From positions 738,566 to 802,565 of the forward strand of contig NZ_JACHDA010000001.1 of the NCBI RefSeq assembly GCF_014207235.1: DNA of 64,000 bases, written 5' to 3'. A model generated the notes under the pieces. That model saw only the letters and a list, made by a program, of their open reading frames with translations. It ran no database searches and was not told the origin of the DNA. Below, piece by piece: positions 18,133-26,227 of the stretch; position 1 is the first letter of the stretch; each line of letters starts with the position of its first letter. The translations under genes were made by a program, and so were the position numbers. This DNA is from Sphingopyxis sp. JAI128. Lineage in GTDB: Bacteria > Pseudomonadota > Alphaproteobacteria > Sphingomonadales > Sphingomonadaceae.

Positions 18133-19326
18133 TCAACGGAGGCGCGGCATCGTCGCGAGTAGCAGAACCGCAATCGCCGACAGCGCCGCCAGCAACAGGA
18201 ACAACGCATCGAAACCGAAACCGGGAACGAGCGAGATCGTCAGCCAGGGCATGATCAGCGATGGTACGGTGTTGGTGAGATTGAATATGCCAAGGTCGCG
18301 CCCGCGCCGGTCCGAGCGCGGCAGGATGCGAAGCGTCTGGCCGCTATGCAGCGACAGGAACACCGTCGTCGCGATCCCGAATACGAGATAGCTTGCCTTT
18401 GCCGCATCGAGCCCGGTCGCCAGCGCCATGCCGACCATCCCCAGGCTTGACACCGCGGCCGCGACGACGAGCGGCAGGAACGGCCGGTCGTTGCGATCGG
18501 CCCAGCGCCCGCTGGCGAGCGCGATCGGGATGGCGATCGTCAGTGCCATGCCGAACAATCGCGCCTTTTCATTGTCGTGCATCGCGGGATCGATCGAACG
18601 GAACCAGAAATAAAGATAGGCAAAAAGCGCTGCCTCGGCGATCTGGACGAGCAGGCGCGCCAGCCACATTCGTACTGCGGGGCCGCTCGGCCGTATCCGC
18701 CGCACGCCGATGCCGCGATCCGGCGGCGCGATGAGTTCGGGAAAGGAGCGCGGGCGGCCGAACAACAGCACGGGCAAGACGGCGGCGGCAACGAGCAGGA
18801 CGATGACGACGAGCCGCTGTTCCTCCGACACCAGCCCGGGCCAGGTGACGAGCCACCCCGACCAGCCGCCCAGCGCCGGCGAGAATGCGAGCAGCCCGCC
18901 GAGCAGGCCCTTCTGTTCGTCGGGAACGAGGTCGCCGGCCCACGCCGCGAGCGGACCGAGCAGCATGTTGAGCGTCAGCTGCCAGGCGATGATCGTCGCG
19001 ACCAGCGTCCAGATATCCTGCGCCAGCGGAACGACGAGCAGCAAGCCGATCGTCAGCGCGAGCCCGGTCAATATCCAGCCGCGCCGATTGCCGGTGAGGT
19101 CGCTGAGCCAGCCGAAGGCGATACCGCCCGCGCTCGCCGCAATCGCGCCGAAAAAGGTGACATAGCCCAGCATCTGTACGTCGCCGGCCCCCGCAAGCTG
19201 GGTCATGCGGCCGGGCAGCCAGATCGTCAGGAAGGGAACATAGGCGATAGCCCCCCCGGCCGATGCGAGCGCATATAGCAGCAGGAAAGCGAGGGACTGG
19301 CGATGCGGGACGTCGGCGTCAGCCAT
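18133..19326 (-). CDS. MFS transporter
   Basis: A 397-residue, twelve-helix major facilitator with the conserved loop 2-3 motif as GWLSDLTGNRRGW. The start overlaps the LacI stop by eight bases (ATGGCTGA), so the two are translationally coupled. By position it is the inner-membrane carrier for an oligosaccharide or glucoside released in the periplasm by the GH16 enzyme. The substrate is inferred from context only. Confidence 0.85.
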   Translation of the reverse strand: MADADVPHRQSLAFLLLYALASAGGAIAYVPFLTIWLPGRMTQLAGAGDVQMLGYVTFFGAIAASAGGIAFGWLSDLTGNRRGWILTGLALTIGLLLVVPLAQDIWTLVATIIAWQLTLNMLLGPLAAWAGDLVPDEQKGLLGGLLAFSPALGGWSGWLVTWPGLVSEEQRLVVIVLLVAAAVLPVLLFGRPRSFPELIAPPDRGIGVRRIRPSGPAVRMWLARLLVQIAEAALFAYLYFWFRSIDPAMHDNEKARLFGMALTIAIPIALASGRWADRNDRPFLPLVVAAAVSSLGMVGMALATGLDAAKASYLVFGIATTVFLSLHSGQTLRILPRSDRRGRDLGIFNLTNTVPSLIMPWLTISLVPGFGFDALFLLLAALSAIAVLLLATMPRLR

Positions 19327-20383
19327 GGACGGCGACAGGCGGTGCAGCGGTCGATCCGCGCTCGACAAGGCCGCCCCGCACCCGCGTCGGTTCGGCCGGG
19401 CGCGGTGCGCCGCGCTGTGCCGCGATGATCAGCTCGACCGCGCGCGACGCGGTTTCGGCGACCGGCTGGTCGACCGCGGTCAGCGCGGGCTGGGTGAAAC
19501 GCACGATCGGCGTATTGTCGAAACTGACGATCGAGAGCTGGCCCGGCACGTCGAGCTCCATTTCGCGCGCCACCTCCAGTGTCGCGAGCGCCATCTGGTC
19601 GCTGCTCGCGATGATCGCGGTCGGGGGGTTCGCACCGCCCAGCAAGTGCCGCGCCGCCGCGGCGCCCGACGCATAGGTGAAATCGCCCTCGGCCAGCAGC
19701 CCGTCGGTGGACAGGTCCGCCGCCGCCATTTCGGCTTCCCACCCGTCGATGCGCCAGCGGCTGAGGCTATATTCGGGCGAGCCTGGAATGAAGCCGATGC
19801 GCCTGTGTCCCAGGTCGATCAGATGCCGCGTCGCGCGCCGCGCCGATCCTTCGTCGTCCATCGTCAGCGCAATCCCCGCCGCGCCGCCGCGCGACCCGAT
19901 GCGCGCGAAGGGGATTTTCTGCTGGTCGAGCAGCCCCACGATCAGCGGATTATCCGAATGCGGCGGGGTCAGGATCACGCCGTCGGGCTGGAGCGCCGCG
20001 ATCGCCGCGCGCAGTTCGCGCTCGACATGATCATTGTGCGTGTCGACCAGCTCGAAGATCATGCGATAGCCATATTCGGCGCATTTCAACATCCCGCCGA
20101 GCAGCATCTGGTCGACCCAGTCGACGCCCTGCCGCCCCTGCCAGTCGGCGATCGTGCGTTCGCGGTCGTTGATCGCGAGAATCAGATAGGAACGCGACCC
20201 GCTCATCCGCTGCGCCGCGATCGACGGGACATAGCCCAATTTGTCGATCGACGCCTGGACGCGCTCCTTCATTTCGGGGCGGACATTGGGCTCGTTGTTG
20301 ATGACGCGGCTCACCGTCTGCAACGACACGCCCGCGTCGGCTGCAACATGCTTGATCGTAACCAACTGCCGCCGACGCCCCAT
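19319..20383 (-). CDS. LacI-family transcriptional regulator
   Basis: A 354-residue repressor. The N-terminal helix-turn-helix (VTIKHVAADAGVSLQTVSRV, then INNEPNVRPEMKERVQ) is followed by the hinge (LGYVPSIAAQRMSG) and a periplasmic-binding-protein-like sugar sensor. It lies inside the locus it probably controls, starting one base into the GH16 stop (TAATG) and overlapping the MFS gene. The AACGTT-centred sites before the TonB receptor and the GH3 gene are typical LacI-family operators and are the likely targets. The inducer is probably a glucose-containing oligosaccharide. Confidence 0.92.
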   Translation of the reverse strand: MGRRRQLVTIKHVAADAGVSLQTVSRVINNEPNVRPEMKERVQASIDKLGYVPSIAAQRMSGSRSYLILAINDRERTIADWQGRQGVDWVDQMLLGGMLKCAEYGYRMIFELVDTHNDHVERELRAAIAALQPDGVILTPPHSDNPLIVGLLDQQKIPFARIGSRGGAAGIALTMDDEGSARRATRHLIDLGHRRIGFIPGSPEYSLSRWRIDGWEAEMAAADLSTDGLLAEGDFTYASGAAAARHLLGGANPPTAIIASSDQMALATLEVAREMELDVPGQLSIVSFDNTPIVRFTQPALTAVDQPVAETASRAVELIIAAQRGAPRPAEPTRVRGGLVERGSTAAPPVAVHG

Positions 20384-21324
20384 TATTCGTCTTGCCCCTC
20401 CATATTGCCGCAATCGCTAACGTCATCACCGTCACATTGCCAGACGCGAACCCAGTCGATTTCCATATTTTTGGGATATCCGCTTTCATCGACTCCCTTC
20501 GTCCCGCGCCCCTCGGCAAGCCCGCCGCCGATCGCGAGGTTCAGGATCAAGTGAAAGGGGCGGTCGAACGGTGCGGCGGGATCGCCCGACCCGCTCGTCG
20601 ACCATTCGCTCGCGACGCGCGTCGCATAGGGCTTGCCGTCGACCGTCCAGACGATCTTGCCCTTTTCCCAGACGATACCGAAGACGTGGAAACCGTCGAG
20701 CGGGGCGGGAAGTGCGGTCTCGTCGCCCTTGTGCTTGTTGGCGGGCCATTGCCCTCCGAAATGCAGCGTGCCGAGGATGCGGTTCTCGATCCCTCCCACG
20801 CATTCGTCACACCGCACGCCAAGATTCACCGCCTCCAATATGTCGATCTCGCCCGACGCCGCCCAGCTGCCGTAATGACTGGTCTCGGGCAGCATCCAGA
20901 TCGCGGGCCACGTCCCCTGCCCCTGCGGCAACTTCGCGCGCACCTCGATCTTGCCATAGGTCCACGCCGCCTTGCCGCGCGTGACAAGCCGCGCCGAGGT
21001 AAAGGGCTTCGTCGCCTCTGCCGCCGCCTTTTCTGGGTCGCCGCGCTGCGACAACGGGAAGGCGGGCCCGGTCATCGCCTCCTTGCGCGCGGTGATGATC
21101 AGCTTGCCGTCCCTCAGCGCCGCATTGGCGGGCCGGTCGGTATAGCATTGGCGTTCATTGTTGCCGCCGCCCCAGCAATCCACTTCGAAATCCCATTTGC
21201 CGCGGTCGATCACGCTTCCGTCAAACTCATCCGACCACGCGAGCCGCCATGCCGCGTCGGCGGTCGGCTGCGCCGCAACAGCTACCGGCGCGGCGGCCAG
21301 CATCAGGATCGCTGCCGCGCGCAT
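20383..21324 (-). CDS. Secreted GH16 endo-beta-1,3-glucanase (laminarinase-like)
   Basis: A 313-residue endoglycosidase cutting internal bonds in beta-glucans, probably beta-1,3-linked as in laminarin. A signal peptide (ILMLAAAPVAVAAQ) leads to the GH16 jelly-roll. The catalytic signature EIDILE is at 159-164, preceded by WPAIWMLPE and followed by NLAIGGG and the closing DWVRVWQ. ATG at 21324 overlaps the halogenase stop as ATGA; an in-frame ORF extension upstream lies in that gene. GH16 also contains agarases and carrageenases, so the exact bond is an inference from the nearby GH3 beta-glucosidase. Confidence 0.9.
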   Translation of the reverse strand: MRAAAILMLAAAPVAVAAQPTADAAWRLAWSDEFDGSVIDRGKWDFEVDCWGGGNNERQCYTDRPANAALRDGKLIITARKEAMTGPAFPLSQRGDPEKAAAEATKPFTSARLVTRGKAAWTYGKIEVRAKLPQGQGTWPAIWMLPETSHYGSWAASGEIDILEAVNLGVRCDECVGGIENRILGTLHFGGQWPANKHKGDETALPAPLDGFHVFGIVWEKGKIVWTVDGKPYATRVASEWSTSGSGDPAAPFDRPFHLILNLAIGGGLAEGRGTKGVDESGYPKNMEIDWVRVWQCDGDDVSDCGNMEGQDE

Positions 21325-22823
21325 CAGGCGGCCTTCGGCTCCTCGGCGCCGCAATAACGCGCGACATAGGCGTGATGTTCGGGGAGCGTCGCCACCGTCT
21401 GTGCGATATTGTCGCGTAGCGTCTGGAACAATCGCTCGACCTCGTCGTCGCGCAGCTTGGCGGCGATCGGGTGATAGGTCTGCGGTTCGATCCCCTGCCC
21501 CATCATCACCTGCACCCAGCTGTTCTCGGCGAACAGCTCCTCATATTTGCGGAACACGCGGCCCGTTTCGCGGAACAATTCGATCTTCTGCTGCAGCGTA
21601 TCGGGGACCGGCATATTCGCGACATGGCGCCAGAAGGGGCTGTCGCGGCGGTTCGTCGCCTTATAGTGCAGCACGACGAAATCGCGGATCTGCTCGATGT
21701 CGAGCCGCTGCTGGTCGTTGAATTCCTGCGCGTCGCGTTCGCTGACGCGCCCATTCGGCATCAGGCGGATGAAACGCAGTACCGCGCGCTGGATCAGATG
21801 CACCGTCGTGGCCTCCAGCGGCTCGACAAAGCCGCCGGCGAGCCCCACGGCGACGCAATTGCGATACCATTGTTTTCGCCGCACGCCGCCCTTGAACTTG
21901 ATGTCGAATGGTTCGATCAGCGGATCGCCGACGCTGTTCATCAACCGGTCATAGGCTTCGTCGCGCGACAGATAGGCGCTTGTATAGACGATCCCGGCGC
22001 CCATTCTGTGCTGGAGCGGGATGCGCCATTGCCACCCAGCATCATGCGCGATCGCCTGCGTATAAGGCATCGGCGGCCCGAGATGCTTCGACTGCACCGC
22101 GATCGCGCTGTCGTTGGGCAGCCAGTGGCTCCAATCCTCGAACCCGGCGTGCAGCGCCCCGTCGATCAGCAGGCCGCGAAAGCCGGTGCAGTCGACGAAC
22201 ATGTCGCCCTCGACCCGCCGCTCGCCATCGAGGTGCAGCGCGGCGATATCGCCCGTCTCGCCGTCGAGCTCGACCCGCGCGATCTTGCCCTCGACGCGCG
22301 TGCAGCCGTCGGCTTCCGCCAGCCTCCGCAAATAGCGGCCATAGAGCGTCGCATCGACGTGATAGGCGTAATTCATCCGGTCTTCGGGCAAATGCGCGAA
22401 CTTGCCCTGCATCCCCGCGACGAGCTCGAGACAATAATCCTCATAAGGTTGTTCATGCCCGCGCTCGCGCGCGTTGAGCCAGAAATGCTGGAAACCCGCC
22501 GACCAATGGTCCTTACCCGACAGGCCGAAGCTGTGGAAATAGCTGTCGCCGTCATGCTTCCAATTGTCGAACAGGATGCCGAGTTTGAAGGTCGCCTGTG
22601 TCGCGCGCATGAATTCGGGTTCGGGGATGCCGAGGATGCGGTTGAAATTGACCAGCGGCGGAATGGTGGACTCGCCAACCCCGATCGTCCCGATCGCCTC
22701 GGACTCGACCAAAGTCAGATCGACCGTGTGCCCCATCGTGCGTGCGATCGCCGCGGCCATCATCCATCCGGCGGTGCCCCCGCCGGCAATGACGACGCGC
22801 TGCACCGGTTTTCTGTCGTTCAT
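21324..22823 (-). CDS. Flavin-dependent tryptophan-halogenase-family protein (copy 2)
   Basis: A 499-residue flavoprotein of the tryptophan halogenase family, which uses FADH2, oxygen and halide to halogenate aromatic rings. It has the FAD-binding GGGTAGW at residues 14-20, the catalytic lysine candidate Lys80 (ATFKLGILF), the canonical WxWxIP motif at 264-269 and the EPLE segment. It is one of two in this operon, 2 kb apart. It overlaps the cupin_8 gene (ATGA). Such genes recur beside TonB receptors in Caulobacter, sphingomonads and Xanthomonas. Their natural substrate there is unknown. Confidence 0.9.
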   Translation of the reverse strand: MNDRKPVQRVVIAGGGTAGWMMAAAIARTMGHTVDLTLVESEAIGTIGVGESTIPPLVNFNRILGIPEPEFMRATQATFKLGILFDNWKHDGDSYFHSFGLSGKDHWSAGFQHFWLNARERGHEQPYEDYCLELVAGMQGKFAHLPEDRMNYAYHVDATLYGRYLRRLAEADGCTRVEGKIARVELDGETGDIAALHLDGERRVEGDMFVDCTGFRGLLIDGALHAGFEDWSHWLPNDSAIAVQSKHLGPPMPYTQAIAHDAGWQWRIPLQHRMGAGIVYTSAYLSRDEAYDRLMNSVGDPLIEPFDIKFKGGVRRKQWYRNCVAVGLAGGFVEPLEATTVHLIQRAVLRFIRLMPNGRVSERDAQEFNDQQRLDIEQIRDFVVLHYKATNRRDSPFWRHVANMPVPDTLQQKIELFRETGRVFRKYEELFAENSWVQVMMGQGIEPQTYHPIAAKLRDDEVERLFQTLRDNIAQTVATLPEHHAYVARYCGAEEPKAA

Positions 22824-23851
22824 TTGCTCAAGGCCCTCAGCAAGAAGGCGCGCAGCCGGCCCGCCGTCTCGGACGTGAGCGGGGCAAGGATGCTGCGCGC
22901 GGTTTCGGGAATATGGTCGGTGACGCTCGCGTCATTGTCGAAAACATAATGGTCGAACTGCTCGCGCCAGATCGCCTTGTCTTCCGCCGGCAGGTCGCGG
23001 ATCGCGAGGATCGCATGGTTGAGCGCCGCCTGCGGCTGGCCAAGCCACGCCGGGGTCCGCCGCCACCAGTAATTGATCAAGACGTTGAAATCGGCAAGCC
23101 CCTCGACATGGTGCCACCACATCGACGGAATGAAGATCGCGTCGCCGGGCTCAAGCTCGACGGTCAGCGCCTCGGCCATCGCATCGACGAAGCGCGGGTG
23201 CGCGGCCAGATCGGGCGCGTCGAAATCGACCAAGCTGACGACGCGCCCCGCGGGCGTATTGTCGATCGGCCCGAGATAGAGATCGCGGAATGCACCCGGC
23301 GGGAACAGCGTGAAACGGCGGCGCCCGACGGCGCAGCAGGCCAGATTGTCGGGAAAATCATTGTGCGCCGCAATCTTCGTGCGCGTCCCGATCCAGATGC
23401 TCTTCAATGGATCGCGGTCGCCAAGCTCGACGGCGTTTGCCTCGTCGAGCCCGTCGAAGTGCGACGGGATATCGATCGACGCCATATAGACGGTGCGCGC
23501 CTCGCCCCGCGCTTCGGCGGTGTCGATGCCGCCCAGAATATCGGCGAGCTTGCCCGTCCCGACCCGGAAATTCATTTGCATTTCATCGTCGTAGAACAGC
23601 CGCCCGTCGTGCCCCGGCGGGCCGATCGACACTTTGAACGGGCGATCGCGCGCGTGGTTGAGCAGATAGCGTCGCGCGTCGCGCGCCGAGCGTTTGCCCG
23701 CCGCGACGAGCGGCCAGTCGGCGACGAGGCCCCGGAGGACAAAGGGCTCACGCGCGCCTTCCAGCAACGCGCCCGGCCCCGCCCCCTTATCCCATGACCG
23801 CTCGGGCACCCGCGCGAGGCGGTCGGTGAAGCCGCCGCCCTGCTCAGCCAC
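22820..23851 (-). CDS. Cupin_8/JmjC-like protein
   Basis: A 343-residue cytoplasmic protein of the cupin-like (PF13621) family related to Fe(II)/2-oxoglutarate hydroxylases. The likely iron ligands are His163 and Asp165 (AAHNDFPDN), with a distal His247/248 in IPSMWWHHV. Two cysteines follow (ACC, 171-172). The start is a GTG overlapping the SapC stop by eight bases (GTGGCTGA). Together with the halogenases and SapC it forms a set that travels with Caulobacter-type TonB receptors. The hydroxylase role is possible but unproven. Confidence 0.85.
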   Translation of the reverse strand: MAEQGGGFTDRLARVPERSWDKGAGPGALLEGAREPFVLRGLVADWPLVAAGKRSARDARRYLLNHARDRPFKVSIGPPGHDGRLFYDDEMQMNFRVGTGKLADILGGIDTAEARGEARTVYMASIDIPSHFDGLDEANAVELGDRDPLKSIWIGTRTKIAAHNDFPDNLACCAVGRRRFTLFPPGAFRDLYLGPIDNTPAGRVVSLVDFDAPDLAAHPRFVDAMAEALTVELEPGDAIFIPSMWWHHVEGLADFNVLINYWWRRTPAWLGQPQAALNHAILAIRDLPAEDKAIWREQFDHYVFDNDASVTDHIPETARSILAPLTSETAGRLRAFLLRALSK

Positions 23852-24563
23852 CGCCCGACCTCAGATTCTTGCGTGCGACGAGCGCCGACAATTGCGACAA
23901 CGAGGCAAGCGCCATGAAGATCGGCATCAGATGCCCGTCGGCGTGGAGCGCGCCGAGCGCCTCGCCGTCCAGCGTGCGCAGTTTCGCCTCGTCGATGATA
24001 TGAAAGCCGACGAGCGAGTTGATCGAGCCATCGTCGAGCGTGACCTCGAGGCTGAAGGGTTCGAGCAATTCATAGGCATCGAGTGCGTCGAAAAAGCCCT
24101 TGCTCGCGCGATACCCCTCGTCGAGATCGCCAAGGCGCTCGGCAATCTGGTCGAGATAAGGCGTCGGCGCGCCATCGGTATCGAACAGGCGAATGCCCTC
24201 GCCGTCGGTCGCGATGCGCGGATGGGCGAGGTCGACATGCACCTGTCCCGGACCGTCGCCGCTTGCCGGACGACCGATCAGGAAAGGCTGGATCGCGAGC
24301 GACAGCGGCCGATAGCGCGCATCCCAGCGATCGCCGTCGAGGAACAGATTCTCGCCCGATTCAAAGCCGAGCAGGGCGACCGCGATGAACGCGTTGCGGT
24401 CGACCTCGCGCCGGAACAGGATCGGGAAATGCCCCTGGACGTTGCGAAACTCGCTCGGCACGGTCAGCGTCGCCATCACCCCGTCGCCCAGGTCGGCGCC
24501 CGCCTCCGCCCGCACCCGCAGGTCGCGATGGGCTTTGTTGTCGAGCACGGCGTGCTGGGTCAT
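23844..24563 (-). CDS. SapC-family protein
   Basis: A 239-residue protein of the SapC family (PF07277), named for a Campylobacter surface-layer gene. Typical features are VPSEFRNVQGHFPILFRR, GENLFLDGDRWDARYRPLS, IQPFLIG and GFHIIDEAKLRTLDGEAL. There is no signal peptide or membrane helix, so it appears cytoplasmic despite the surface-layer name. ATG at 24563 follows GGAAGA. It lies 14 bases after the first halogenase and overlaps the cupin_8 gene. Its function in this gene set is unknown. Confidence 0.85.
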   Translation of the reverse strand: MTQHAVLDNKAHRDLRVRAEAGADLGDGVMATLTVPSEFRNVQGHFPILFRREVDRNAFIAVALLGFESGENLFLDGDRWDARYRPLSLAIQPFLIGRPASGDGPGQVHVDLAHPRIATDGEGIRLFDTDGAPTPYLDQIAERLGDLDEGYRASKGFFDALDAYELLEPFSLEVTLDDGSINSLVGFHIIDEAKLRTLDGEALGALHADGHLMPIFMALASLSQLSALVARKNLRSGGG

Positions 24564-24577
24564 TCGTCTGCTTCTTC

Positions 24578-26125
24578 CTATTCGGCCGCGACGCGATCGG
24601 CGGCGAGTGTGTCGAGATAAGCGCGGTTGGTCGGCAGCCCGGCAGCCAGCGTGCGCGCGCGCTGCCGCATCTCGGCAAGCGCCGCGAGCGCGCGGTCGCT
24701 CGCGGGCCAGCCGGCGGGGGCCGGAAAGCCCATGCCATAGAGGATATATTGGTGACTTTCCGCCGAGAAAATCTCGTCGACATAGGGGAAATCCGACGAC
24801 GATGGCGGCTGGTCGCGCCACAAGGTCAGCAGGTCGGCCAGATGCGGCGGGATATGGTCGGGGTCACGGTGCACGCGCCAATAAGGCTCATCGCGGCGGC
24901 TGAGCACATAATGGAGCTTCAGGAAGTCGACGATCCGGTCCCAGCGATAACGGAACAGCTTGTTGAACCGCGCCGCGTGGATGTCCATTGCGGCGCGATC
25001 GGCCGGGAAATTGTCGGTCAGCGCGCGCAGCGACAATTCGATCAGCACGATCGCCGAGGCTTCGAGCGGCTCGATAAACCCCGCCGCGAGGCCGATCGAA
25101 AGACAGTTTTTCTCCCAGAAGCGGGCACGATGGCCGGTGCGGAAGCTGATATGCTTGATCGGCACCCCGGACGCCCCCTCTTCGGGGATCGCGCCGGGCA
25201 GTTCGCGCGCGATATAGTCGCGCAGGATCGCTTCCGCGCGCTCGGCGTCCATGAAACGGCTCGAATAGACGCAGCCGATGCCGCGCCGCGACGGCAGGCC
25301 GATATCCCAGATCCAGCCGGCCTCGTGCGCGGTCGCGATCGTTTGCGACGCGATCGGGCTGCCCGGCGGCACCGGCACCTGCGAAGCGATCGCGCGATCG
25401 TTGAAGGCATGGTCCCCGCGGTCGATCCACTCGACGCCGAGTTCGCCGTCGATCAACAGCCCCTTGAACCCCGTGCAGTCGATGAACAGGTCGCCCGCTA
25501 TCTCGTCTCCGTCCGCCGTGATCACCGCAGCGATGTCGCCGTTTGCCGAACGCCGCGCGGCGGTGACGCGGGCCCGGATATGTTCGACGCCCAAAGCCTG
25601 CGTCGCATGCGCCGACAGCAGCGCCGCAAATTTCTCCGCGGCGAAATGATAGGCATAGTTGGCCGCGCCCTGATAGTCCGGCATCGCCCGCTGCCGCGGC
25701 GCAAGATGATCCATGCACACCGCCGCCTGCGCGCTCATCGCCGCGGCAAAAGGCTGGTCGGGGGCCGAGGCCTGCCACGCCGCGAGCAATTCCCCCGTCG
25801 GGACGGGCGGGGGCGTGGTGAAGGGATGGAGATAGCTGTCCCCCGCCGATCCATCGACCCAGCCGTCGAAGCGCGACGCCTGCTTGAACGCGCCGTCGCA
25901 CGCCGCGAGAAATGCCCCCTCGTCGAGCCCGATCGTCTGGAGCGTAGAGCGCATCGTCGGCCAGGTGCCTTCACCGACGCCGACGATCGCGACGTCGGGC
26001 GCCTCGATCACCGTCACCGACAGCGGCGCCGCCTTCGCCCGCCGCGACGTCGCGAGCAGCGAGGCCGCCAGCCAGCCGGCGGTGCCGCCGCCCACGATGA
26101 CAACCCTCTCGACCGCTTTATTCAT
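24578..26125 (-). CDS. Flavin-dependent tryptophan-halogenase-family protein (copy 1)
   Basis: A 515-residue flavoprotein. It has the FAD motif GGGTAGW at 12-18, the catalytic lysine candidate Lys81 (GAFKQASRF) and FIEPLEAS. The halogenase motif WxWxIP is changed to WIWDIG (271-276). This and the low similarity to copy 2 suggest the paralogues have different substrates or that this one has another activity. ATG at 26125 is used; the in-frame TTG at 26134 is less likely. A terminator-like hairpin separates it from the TonB receptor upstream. Confidence 0.88.
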   Translation of the reverse strand: MNKAVERVVIVGGGTAGWLAASLLATSRRAKAAPLSVTVIEAPDVAIVGVGEGTWPTMRSTLQTIGLDEGAFLAACDGAFKQASRFDGWVDGSAGDSYLHPFTTPPPVPTGELLAAWQASAPDQPFAAAMSAQAAVCMDHLAPRQRAMPDYQGAANYAYHFAAEKFAALLSAHATQALGVEHIRARVTAARRSANGDIAAVITADGDEIAGDLFIDCTGFKGLLIDGELGVEWIDRGDHAFNDRAIASQVPVPPGSPIASQTIATAHEAGWIWDIGLPSRRGIGCVYSSRFMDAERAEAILRDYIARELPGAIPEEGASGVPIKHISFRTGHRARFWEKNCLSIGLAAGFIEPLEASAIVLIELSLRALTDNFPADRAAMDIHAARFNKLFRYRWDRIVDFLKLHYVLSRRDEPYWRVHRDPDHIPPHLADLLTLWRDQPPSSSDFPYVDEIFSAESHQYILYGMGFPAPAGWPASDRALAALAEMRQRARTLAAGLPTNRAYLDTLAADRVAAE

Positions 26126-26164
26126 TGCCGGCAATCCTAGGCCAACCGTCCGTCGCCGTCACGC

Positions 26165-26194
26165 AAAAGAGCCGCCCTGGAAAGGCGCGGCTCT
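26165..26194 (-). terminator. Terminator/attenuator between TonB receptor and halogenase
   Basis: The stem AGAGCCGC / GCGGCTCT with inner CC/GG pairs is followed on the minus strand by TTTT. This is a good intrinsic terminator placed between the receptor gene and the rest of its operon. It would keep receptor mRNA more abundant than the downstream enzymes. Confidence 0.7.
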
Positions 26195-26227
26195 CCTGCC
26201 CGTCGCGGAGGACAATCCGGCCCAGCC

